Part shown: piece after piece, positions 53,201 through 59,742 of the stretch
Position numbering within the stretch: position 1 is the first letter of the stretch
Layout: every line of letters begins with the position of its first letter
NCBI GenBank assembly: GCA_023238725.1
Contig: CM041550.1
Location: forward strand, 25,133,586 to 25,197,585
Length of the DNA: 64,000 nt
Direction of reading: 5' to 3'
Source: Scortum barcoo
Lineage: Eukaryota; Chordata; Actinopteri; Centrarchiformes; Terapontidae
The notes under the pieces: model-generated
What the model was told of the DNA's origin: nothing
What the model saw: only the letters and a program-made list of their open reading frames with translations
Databases searched by the model: none
Program-made: the position numbers and the translations under genes

Positions 53201-55935
53201 ACCATTTAGTATGTGAGTGTAAGAAAATAATGTTGTGACCGTGCGTGTAACTGTGAAAATTTCAGGCTATTGATTTGCCACTTTGCAGTCTTTTGATTGA
53301 TGGGTCCCTTGTCTTTTCAGCAGTACATTCCTGGCTATAACTCAGGGGAGCATCCAAATTCAAACATTAGCCATGACGATGAGCCGGGGCTGGAGCCAGC
53401 AGGCAACAACATAAGATAACAACATGTCTGTCAAAACCACTGACAACCAATAGTAATACTTGAAAATCTGACCCCCCCTTACCTCCCACCTACCACTCAT
53501 CTCCCCACCCTTCCCTTTTCCATGTTAACCAAACCAAAACAATGAAGGGAAAAAACAACTTCAACCCAAATGGCTGATTTGTAAACTGTATTTAATCAAC
53601 ACATTCCGTGCTGTGAGGCTGCGAGCCTCCAACAGGCTGATTGCCTGTTGAGCGGGACCACATCTGTTTGTGTACAGGGGCGGTGTAGGCCACAGCTCTG
53701 CCACACAAAAACCTTGGGCATATTTCAACTTTTCAGTGCTGCAATTTGGCCCCCGACTGCTTCCCAAAAAGCATAAATACGGGCTGTGGAATGAGCGGGG
53801 GATCTGTTTTTCTCATCCGTTGCGTTGTCGTTGAGGTTCTGGGAACGGAAGGCTGGATTTCGGATGCTAATTACCCGGTCAAACATGCTGGCACGGTGGC
53901 TGGCTTTCCTGGCTTGTGGGTTCGCACAGACGATGCCCGACTCCACAATATGCAGCAAACAGCACATAAGTGCTGTCTCTAAGTCCAAGTTCTACAGTCA
54001 TCCTACGAGAGGCTCTTCCTAATGTGTTCCAGAGACAGTTCAGGTATGGCATGTTTCTTCTCTCTGGAATGCTACATTCATGAAAGGCAGGGAGACCACA
54101 GCTGGAAGGTTGCTACTTTTAAATCGTGGATCAATCATTTAGAAATGTGCTGAAAGGTGGTGTATGCAAAGATGCTTTGTACTGACTGTAACCCTGGGTA
54201 ATGCATACACATTAGATTCCTACTAGATAAGATAATATACACGATTTTGGTCCAACCACCTGTGTGTGTCACAGCTTTGAAGTAGAGAAGGATTGTAAGG
54301 GCCTTAGACAAACCAACAGGCACTTTAATGAAAGCATAAGAACAGCGTGTACTACCAATAATTAAAGATATCAGGGAGAAAATGTAGTCAGGAGAAAGGT
54401 CATGACGGCCTGAAAAAAGTCACAGAACACTCCATTGGGGCGCAAGGCACGTAACTACGCAGTGAGTTGTGCAAGATCTGCATTATGGCAGCTGTGACAG
54501 AATGATCTGCAGCCTTCATTATGTTACATGCAAACAGCGATGAAGGGAGCTCCATATGGACTTGGATCCACAGACAGGAAGCACAACCCTGACAAAAAGC
54601 AACCAGCCACTGACAAAGTGCTGCCACCAAGTGCCGAGCGCCAACACCCTGCTCCATTTCGCTGGGATGACACACGGTAATTAGGTGAATTTGGCACATG
54701 CTGGGGAAAAGACAGCTATATCAAGGTCTTGATGAATTAGTGGGAGCACTCTGTCAGAGTCACATCACATTAATCAAAACAAACCGGGTGCGCAGCCACA
54801 CTTTTTTCTCCCTCCTTTCCCTCGCTTTGCAGGTGATGAATAGTTCTGTCTACACTGTGTATCACCTGATCTTGCTGAATTTAAATGTAACAGCACAGTT
54901 CTCACAAAACCTCTATTGATCTTACTCCTGGGTTTGCTTCCTGGATTAGAATATTTTAGATAAGCATAAGAAGGCCTAGCAATGTTAGAAAGGCCAGACT
55001 TTTATGGTAATGCTACATTAATAAAGTTAGAAAATACACTAGTTTTTCTTTGTAGGTCAGGTTAGGATACAAGTTTTAGAAGCACACAGCTTGGCTGCCA
55101 ACCTATTTATCCTAGTAGAGACAGCATTTTTTGGCAGAGCTTGCCATTTTTGGGTGATTCCAGCACCATGACATTTTATGAGAGGAGAAAGGAGAGGAAA
55201 TGTTATATTGTGTAAATGTGGCTCGTCTCTCTTCATTTCTATCTTCTTGTCCTGCAAATCTTGTCTGGCTTTTATGTATTTAAACTTGGCTCCAACTCAG
55301 AAAAAGAGACTGATTTTTCCAGCTCTGGTGCTGACAAATAGGAAGGAAGAAGAAGCAAATTCTCTGAGAGAGAAAGCAATAAAAAGTGACAACTGACCTT
55401 TGCAAGTCTCATTGAGCCAAAACTGTGGTGGAATTTCCGCCCGTTTTATATAAAAATCTGCTTGTTTTTTAGCCTTTCAACCTAATCGAGTGGTCATCCC
55501 TGCTGCTGACAAGAGGATCTTATGACACAATTGTTGGTTGGCATTACTCAGTAAAAAGCGTTCACAGACCAGTATGGATGCTAAATATTATAATGCTGTG
55601 TTCATTCTTTTGATGGATTATTGCACTGATATATATTTTACCATATGTAAAGTATTCTGACAGATTTGGTATTTTTAGAATCTTTAAGATTTATAATTTG
55701 AAATAAAGTTCTGTGGCTTTGAATGACATTTTGTTGCACAGCAGGATTCTGCACTGCTCTGTTTGTTAGAGGGGATAATCATCATCATTATTTTTTTCAG
55801 GTTGACTTGTGGTATCTAATAACACTTACCCATGCATGGCGTGGAGTGGGTGTGGCTCATAATGGTATCGCCCCTCATGGTGTCTCATGTCGATTGGGAT
55901 GGGTGTGTGAAATGTGGGGAAGAGGTGATGGGCAC
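23529..55935 (-). CDS. gli2: GLI2 zinc-finger transcription factor (12 exons, start exon missing)
   Basis: GLI2 is a nuclear effector of Hedgehog signalling that acts as activator when full length and as repressor when processed. Exons from 5' to 3' are 55830-55935, 47796-48001, 43370-43573, 36095-36296, 34917-35115, 32379-32489, 31716-31856, 29729-29878, 28049-28213, 27535-27816, 26028-26394 and 23529-25846. They join in frame for 1482 complete codons plus stop (human GLI2 about 1586 residues in total). Counting from the first full codon seen, I see a SUFU-binding SYGHLS motif (near residue 236), five C2H2 fingers (about 363-518), the PKA/beta-TrCP region with repeated RRSS, and a C-terminal acidic segment FDTMLDDGDH. 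Matches such as SPGVNQVSS and the ending FLNMIS favour GLI2 over GLI3. The first coding exon was not found and presumably lies past the window edge. Whether this is gli2a or gli2b is unresolved. Confidence 0.96.
26028..26394 (-). CDS. gli2: gli2 exon after the zinc fingers
   Basis: The acceptor is TTTCCACCTATAG and the donor is GTTG|GTAAGT. The exon starts in phase 0 with TYQSSPGGHSSCSSEPSP and ends at KLPPIPAVG. It contains NNNDSGVEM and the conserved basic-hydrophobic segment IKLENIKKERLKTVRDSCPW. Confidence 0.93.
26395..27534. other. gli2 intron (1.1 kb), nothing else seen
   Basis: This is the intron between the finger-5 exon and the next exon. The short open frames inside it are chance. 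Confidence 0.6.
27535..27816 (-). CDS. gli2: gli2 exon with zinc finger 5
   Basis: The acceptor is CTCTTGGCAG and the donor ATG|GTGGGT. Both ends are in phase 0, 94 codons. It begins [20 protein letters not shown], the fifth C2H2 finger, and includes the basic stretch VTKKQR. The tail IKTENSM is conserved in GLI2. Confidence 0.95.
27937..27978. repeat. 14-bp perfect inverted repeat inside a 232-bp gli2 intron
   Basis: TGTTCATATGAGTG pairs with CACTCATATGAACA across a 14-base spacer. It lies in the short intron (27817-28048) between the finger 3/4 exon and the finger 5 exon. Confidence 0.85.
28049..28213 (-). CDS. gli2: gli2 exon with zinc fingers 3 and 4
   Basis: The acceptor is TGTCTACAG and the donor GAG|GTATGT, 55 codons in phase 0. 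It encodes FEGCSKAYSRLENLKTH (finger 3) and CEHEGCNKAFSNASDRAKH (finger 4), ending THSNE. No open frame annotated by ATG covers it; it is recognised by translation between splice sites. Confidence 0.96.
28214..29728. other. gli2 intron (1.5 kb) with a possible regulatory stretch
   Basis: The stretch 28680-28880 looks less AT-biased than its surroundings and holds TTAATTACA and an exact PBX-MEIS/PREP decamer at 28786-28795. The rest is unremarkable. Confidence 0.4.
28786..28795 (-). promoter_or_regulatory. Exact PBX-PREP/MEIS consensus TGATTGACAG
   Basis: The decamer matches the known PBX-PREP/MEIS heterodimer site on the - strand. It lies in a gli2 intron near a TAATTA homeodomain core. Binding is inference. 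Confidence 0.35.
29729..29878 (-). CDS. gli2: gli2 exon completing finger 1 and carrying finger 2
   Basis: The acceptor is TTGTCTCTGCAG and the donor ACA|GTAAGA, 50 codons in phase 0. It begins HINNDHIHGEKKEF, the histidine side of finger 1, then CRWEECSREQKPFKAQYML (finger 2), and ends HTGEKPHKCT, the first cysteine of finger 3. Confidence 0.96.
29879..31715. other. gli2 intron (1.8 kb)
   Basis: No gene was seen. It holds a second exact PBX-PREP/MEIS decamer at 30096-30105. Confidence 0.5.
30096..30105 (+). promoter_or_regulatory. Exact PBX-PREP/MEIS consensus TGATTGACAG
   Basis: Second perfect decamer, 218 bp upstream of the finger-2 exon in transcription terms. Binding is inference. Confidence 0.35.
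31716..31856 (-). CDS. gli2: gli2 exon with the start of zinc finger 1
   Basis: The acceptor is CCCCTCTCTCCAG and the donor CAT|GTGAGT, 47 codons in phase 0. It encodes LSEDLDKDECKQEPEAIYET, then CHWEGCTKEYDTQDQLVH, the cysteine half of finger 1. Confidence 0.95.
31857..32378. other. gli2 intron (0.5 kb), nothing else seen
   Basis: AT-rich intron with no repeats or motifs of note. Confidence 0.6.
32379..32489 (-). CDS. gli2: gli2 exon before the zinc fingers (37 codons)
   Basis: The acceptor is TTCTGTTCTTCAG and the donor CAG|GTAACA, phase 0 at both ends. It encodes NASGDPAVSSTVNPLTTKRS and KVKTEVEGP. The VSSTVNP and KRSKVKTE segments are GLI2-typical. Confidence 0.93.
32490..33825. other. 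gli2 intron, part before the piggyBac-like element
   Basis: A loose CCATCCA/CCACCCA-rich stretch lies at about 32660-32770 and a (GT)n microsatellite at 33462-33481. No gene was recognised. Confidence 0.45.
33462..33481. repeat. (GT)n microsatellite
   Basis: About ten GT units. Confidence 0.85.
33826..34711. mobile_element. Non-autonomous piggyBac-like transposon, 886 bp
   Basis: The left end CCCTCTGGAGTC and the right end GACTCCAGAGGG are perfect 12-bp inverted repeats, each flanked outside by TTAA (33822-33825 and 34712-34715). A TTAA target duplication and CCC...GGG termini are the hallmark of piggyBac. No transposase frame is present. An internal sequence, starting GTGACGACAATATTCAG, occurs twice about 170 bp apart. 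The element sits in a gli2 intron. Confidence 0.85.
34355..34640. repeat. Internal tandem duplication in the piggyBac-like element
   Basis: Two diverged copies of about 170 bp, each starting GTGACGACAATATTCAGAAA and continuing through TTATTTAT, AAGTCTGTTT and TTGGCC. Confidence 0.75.
34917..35115 (-). CDS. gli2: gli2 exon encoding FPHPINPVAYQQ
   Basis: The acceptor is TTTCCCTCTTGCTCAG and the donor CAG|GTAGGA. The exon enters in phase 2 and leaves in phase 0. It encodes FSFPHPINPVAYQQLLSQQR and FGHTPPLIQPSPSS, which are highly conserved between GLI2 and GLI3. Confidence 0.94.
35116..36094. other. gli2 intron (1.0 kb), nothing firm seen
   Basis: No gene. The segment about 35470-35690 bears faint resemblance to the LINE-type tail at 47318-47560 (CTGCTCTTCCTCAGGTTTC) but is too diverged to call. 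Confidence 0.4.
36095..36296 (-). CDS. gli2: gli2 exon with the SUFU-binding motif
   Basis: The acceptor is CTGTGTCCAAG and the donor CAG|GTATTC. The exon enters in phase 1 and leaves in phase 2. It encodes RKRALSISPLSDASIDLQ, then SYGHLS, which fits the SYGHxS motif through which SUFU holds GLI proteins in the cytoplasm. The segments TSPNSLVAYINNSRSS are conserved in the family. Confidence 0.95.
37828..37862. repeat. Short minisatellite, 8-bp unit GCCTGGYR
   Basis: Four to five tandem copies of GCCTGGTG/GCCTGGTA/GCCTGGCA/GCCTGGCG. Confidence 0.8.
38424..38452. repeat. (GT)n microsatellite, interrupted
   Basis: Two GT runs separated by a C insertion. Confidence 0.85.
43370..43573 (-). CDS. 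gli2: gli2 exon with an 11-alanine tract
   Basis: The acceptor is TTTTCTGCTGCAG and the donor GATG|GTGAGG. The exon enters in phase 1 and leaves in phase 1. It encodes THEHLKDRALF, PYGDLLMQSS, eleven alanines, then HLPDYINPVD. The alanine codons are mixed (GCG, GCA, GCC, GCT). Confidence 0.93.
43574..46980. other. gli2 intron (4.2 kb in all), part before the LINE-type tail
   Basis: It contains a long (CA)n microsatellite at 44214-44288 and an imperfect 9-base minisatellite (GGTTAAAGT-like) at about 46905-46970. No gene was seen. Confidence 0.45.
44214..44288. repeat. (CA)n microsatellite, about 75 bp
   Basis: A long CA run with one TA interruption near 44237. Cys-Val open frames over it are artefacts. 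Confidence 0.95.
46985..47560 (+). mobile_element. 3' end of a non-LTR retroelement
   Basis: The part 47318-47560 has the recognisable order GTCTGTCCGTCCCAGG, GAGAGGGATCCCTC, CTTCCTCAGGTTTCTTC, AAAGGGTTTTTTGAAGTTTT, GAGGGTCTAAGGACAGAGG, TTGTAAAGCCCTC, and an AT-rich TTTGATTTGAAT tail. This is a very common fish LINE-type 3' region ending in short tandem units. The 5' boundary is approximate. No reverse-transcriptase frame remains. Confidence 0.65.
47796..48001 (-). CDS. gli2: gli2 exon encoding SPVISDISLIRLSPH
   Basis: The acceptor is CCTCCTTCACAG and the donor GAAG|GTAAGA. The exon enters in phase 2 and leaves in phase 1. It encodes GSPVISDISLIRLSPHVAHG, YVSPHMEHYLRSVH and SMISAARGLSPAE, part of the N-terminal repressor region of GLI2/GLI3. 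Confidence 0.95.
48002..55829. other. gli2 intron (7.8 kb), no gene seen
   Basis: Open frames are short and unsupported. A perfect PBX-HOX consensus lies at 53294-53303. Segments 52730-53050 and 53745-53960 have moderate GC and homeodomain-like cores (TAATTA at 53870) and could be regulatory, which is inference. Confidence 0.4.
53294..53303 (+). promoter_or_regulatory. PBX-HOX consensus TGATTGATGG
   Basis: Exact match to the known PBX-HOXB1-type bipartite site, in a gli2 intron. Binding is inference. Confidence 0.25.
55830..55935 (-). CDS. gli2: gli2 first exon visible in the window
   Basis: The acceptor is CTTTGCACTTTACAG and the donor ATGG|GTAAGT. The exon enters in phase 1 and leaves in phase 2. 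It encodes AHHLFPTFHTPIPIDMRHHE then GRYHYEPHPLHAMHG, matching the second coding exon of mammalian GLI2. The exon with the initiator methionine must lie upstream, at higher coordinates. Confidence 0.94.
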
Positions 55936-57119
55936 CTGTAAAGTGCAAAGCAGAAAGGAAAGGTCAGAAATCATAAAATAATAATAATGATAAGAAAAAA
56001 ATACAGTTAAACAAATAGAGTGAAGCTGGCCATATAAAAGGAGTACTAAAATAAGCTAGAACAAGACAAACAAATATTAAGGCTGAGATATAGTTCCTAA
56101 CTAGCGCCTGTAACGCAGCGTGAGATGCCACTGTACCATTTTACAGTTCCTGTAATCCACCAGTAACTGAAACCTTCTACACTGTCTGTGGCTTTTGCCC
56201 CAAGAAGTGTATGTTCATTAATGGCTCTACATCCAGTGAGACCAAAGCAAGGTTTACACAACAATGAATGTGTTTTTATTTGTCAGACAAAGAATGCACA
56301 AATCCACCATTTCCTGCCATAAATGGTCTGATGGCTTGAGGGAAGTCTCATTAAGACAACACAGCTTATCTTCATTAATTACTGTCATTACAGCCGCTGA
56401 GTAGGAGACATTATTTTCTTGATTGCAGGAGGAGGAGAGCTCCGTTCATAGCCTCCTAATTCTCTACCGGTTTGATATGTTTAAAGTTTGGCACGTTCGA
56501 TGCAGAAAAATAGTAGGAGTCTTTGGCTGTATGGTCCAGTAAAGGCGGGGGTGAGCTGGGAGCAGGGACCACTGAGGTTAAAGGTCAAAGATCAGTAAGA
56601 GCAGAACATTATCTCTGTCACCCAGTCCCAGCGGTCCTCACAGATAAAGAGGAAATGGGTATGTCTTATCACACCAGTGTGAACAAACCATAAAAATCAA
56701 TGGACAGTAGATCATGTACATTCAGCAAAATGTAGATTTCTATGGCACTAATTCAATCAGTACAACAGTCACAACAGTCAGTTTAAAATCTATTTCACAG
56801 CAGTTTTTTTAATTGTTGTGAAGTTACTGTATTGCAAATATTTCACATTCGTGCAGGAAGTGTGTTTCATCGACGGTGCGGTAAATCTGACTAATAAATC
56901 AAAAATATAATTCTTTTTAAAAAAATATGCAGGTAAGTAAGTTTATATTACTGGAAGAGGAAGGTAATGAGATATTAAGGCCTCGCTTACATAAGCTTGT
57001 TACAAATAAATGTCAGGTTCATTAAGGTAAGTATTTATATGCTGACTGCATGAAAATTCATTTCTGGAAAAGGATGTATTCTATGTTTCAGTGAGCAGCT
57101 TCAGGTTCTTCACATCAGC
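55936..57119. other. Upstream gli2 intron, possible regulatory stretch
   Basis: No gene. The segment 56290-56500 includes ATTAATTACTGTCATTACAG and moderately GC-rich non-repetitive DNA, a profile seen in conserved developmental enhancers; this is inference only. Confidence 0.35.
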
Positions 57120-57199
57120 GAGGATCTGACCACACCAACACCATCATAAAAACATTCACTATGTTACTGAACACCTGTCTATCACATTATTTCTTTCAT

Positions 57200-57398
57200 T
57201 TTATACATTTATTGTATTCCTATATTTTAACTTCAAAGCTATTTTATGTAGATTCTCAATTTTACTTTTACTTTATATAAAAGTAAAGTGTCATATGAGC
57301 ACAGTTGGCTGAAGCCTGTCTGAGAACTAGAGATTTCATTGTGACTTCTTTTCTGTCATTGTTATGCACATGACAAAATAAAGGACTTGACTTGATTT
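57200..57398 (+). mobile_element. Probable 3' tail of a non-LTR retroelement
   Basis: The segment ends ATGACAAAATAAAGGACTTG followed by ACTTGA units, a terminus like the other LINE tails in the window. The 5' limit is unclear. Confidence 0.45.
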
Positions 57399-58204
57399 TC
57401 TTTACAAAGTTTGCATTTTTAAACACCTTCCTGTTTGAGCCTTAGGGGTACTAATGCTTTAGCCAGCGCTGTGAAAACAAGGTGTAACAGGACTCTGTGC
57501 CTGAAGGCTGTGACAGAACGCTGGATGTTGTTTTTAGGTGATGCCAATTACAAAGACAGACATTACTGCTACTTAACCCCGATTGAGCCTTTTGTTACTG
57601 TGATTGAGGTAATCATCGTGACGTTGTACCATCTTGCTCTTAGTTAATTCTGAGGGGATTACACATGACTGAAAGAGGTGAGTCTCCCTGAAGGCAGCTC
57701 TGAACTGTGAAATATTTGCCTGGTGTGGAATTTGTTTAAGAGCAAACATTACCCAACAATGATTGTTTTCCCTTTGAAAACAGTATGAACAGCAGGCCTT
57801 GCATTGCTGAGGCACTACCAGAATTACATTTGCCTAAATCAGTCTTGCCACAGACACAGTTGATTAAGATAACAATGTTGTACAACTTGTTAATTCCTAT
57901 TTCTGTAAAGCAAACCATGCAGACAGAAATCTGCTGGAAAGATTCTGCTAATTCTGCTACCTTTTTTAACTTTTAGAAAATAACAACATTCCTGTTTAGA
58001 AAAAGAAAGGAAGAACACACTAGTACCAGATTTCTTTAAGCTCATTACAGAGCATAATTATTATTGCCAGAGAAGCTATATCTTCAAAACTTGCTAAGAT
58101 CAGTCCTGCAGGAATCTGTACAGAAATGAAAGACTTGGTAAATTTGCACAGCAGCAAAATTGAAATGTATGTCCCCAGTAAAATAAATCTCCAGATCAGA
58201 ATGT
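57399..58204. other. Upstream gli2 intron, nothing seen
   Basis: No gene, repeat or motif of note. Confidence 0.4.
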
Positions 58205-59010
58205 TCCAGTGTGCCCATAGTGAACATTTTCTGTGAAGTCAAAGTCTTCATCTTCTTCATCTTCTTCATCCGCTTGATCCGGGACCTTGGGAGGCAGCAG
58301 TCTGAGCGACTTCCCTCCACTGATGCCTACCGGGTCCCTCACCCCAGACACTTCTCCAGCTCCTCCGGGGAGGCCCAGCTTCCAGCCGAGACATAGCTCT
58401 TCCAAAAATCTATCTGGTGCCCAGCACTCCTTGTCTCCTCTTTGAGCTCAGAAAGCCGAGGGCTCTGTCCTCCCGTTCCTATCAAGGTCCATGCCGCTGG
58501 AGCTCAGCCAGTGACCCTCCCTTGCTTTTGTGTGCGAGACAGGCGGCCAATCAGCTTCACACCGGCTCCGAGTCAACTTGTGTGTTACAAAGCCAAAAGA
58601 GGCACCCAGTAAATGAGTGAGAGGGAGTGAGAGCTGGGAAAAGCACCCTGAGTTTGAGCCAAGACCAGGACGAAAACCGCATTTGTTTCACAAGTGGAGG
58701 GAGGCTGAGAAGTGTGATCCCCTGTAGTTGGAACCACTCTCCGGTCCCGCTTTTTAAAAAGAGGGACCATCACCCCAGTTTGCCACACCAGAAGTCCCCA
58801 ACCTCCATGCAATGTTGCGGGCCACGACCGGGATTCAGCCAAGACAGCCCCACTGTCTGAGAGGTGACCCCTGCTTGTGCTGGTCCCCTTTTGAGAGGAG
58901 TCGGTTCCTCATTGGAAGGCCGTCCTACCGGCGAAGACCCCCAGTCAGGAGGTACAACAGCTCCCCACCTGGCACATCTCTGGTGGAGAGGGTGGGGGGG
59001 CACGGGACAA
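58205..59010 (-). pseudogene. Truncated non-LTR retrotransposon (LINE) relic
   Basis: Read on the - strand, the relic includes a reverse-transcriptase stretch VWQTGVMVPLFKKRDRRV (about 58740-58795) and, further 3', the C-terminal segment ELCLGWKLGLPGGAGEVSGV followed by a 3' tail of GAAGAT units (58240-58275). These are familiar parts of a common fish LINE family. Much of the ORF between the two parts is missing and the frame is broken. The clade is not assigned. It lies antisense to the + strand and co-directional with gli2. Confidence 0.8.
58243..58275. repeat. (CTTCAT)n/(ATGAAG)n short tandem repeat
   Basis: A hexamer-type run at the 3' tail of the LINE relic. Confidence 0.8.
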
Positions 59011-59199
59011 AGGGACTAGACTATGACAAAGACAGCACGGCTGTTCTGAACGCCAGGCCAGTGGCTTCTGTTAGACGTGCTGAAGAGTTGATCGATTCAT
59101 TTGTCAAACTTTATTTTGCCAAGTGCTCTTTACTGATGTTAGGGATATAATTAGACTTTCTTAAGAAAAAGTTTCAGCTCAGCATTGGAGTTGGCCACT

Positions 59200-59742
59200 G
59201 CCCCCTCCTGGCCTGCCATTGCTGGACGTGGGGGCAATGAGGGCTGAGCAGGTCCTTCCATCACCCAGACAGCTGCATTGTTTCCTGGGCTGCAGGGACA
59301 AATACCAACAGGTACATGGCTGGGACGATTCACACGCCTCAGTTTCTTGATTTACTGCCCGTCCGTCCCCTTTGGGTGTGTTGGCATGCAGGCTTACTCC
59401 ACCCTGGGCCTCATACACTGTATATACAAAACAGTGCAGAGGATTTAGCACAAGTTGTGCGCCCCCTCCTGGCCTGCCAATGTGAGGGCTGAGCAGGTCC
59501 TTCCATCACCCAGACAGCTCAGCTTGTTTCAGCTGCGGCTGCACATTGAGATGGAGGTCCGTCCCCTTTGGGTGTGTTGGCATAAAATGTCACTGTGGTA
59601 ACTTTGGAGGATAAAATGTCAAGTCTTCAAAATCATATATCAAAACAGTGCAGAGGATTTAGCACAAGTTGTGCGAATGTGACATTGAGATGGAGGATAA
59701 AATGTCACTGTGGTAACTTTCAAGTCTTCAAAATCATATATC
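59200..59742. repeat. Shuffled tandem repeat array
   Basis: Copy 1 (59200-59461) and copy 2 (59461-59675) share four blocks in the same order: CCCCTCCTGGCCTGCCA, GAGGGCTGAGCAGGTCCTTC with CATCACCCAGACAGCT, GTCCGTCCCCTTTGGGTGTG, and CAAAACAGTGCAGAGGATTT with AGCACAAGTTGTGCG. Spacers between blocks differ completely. A third partial unit (59676-59742) repeats blocks found only in the copy-2 spacers (ATTGAGATGGAG, AAAATGTCACTGTGGTAAC, AAGTCTTCAAAATCATATAT). Confidence 0.85.

Noticed and set aside
59200..59742. CRISPR-like array
   Set aside because: Blocks are of unequal length and spacing, and the context is a vertebrate intron.
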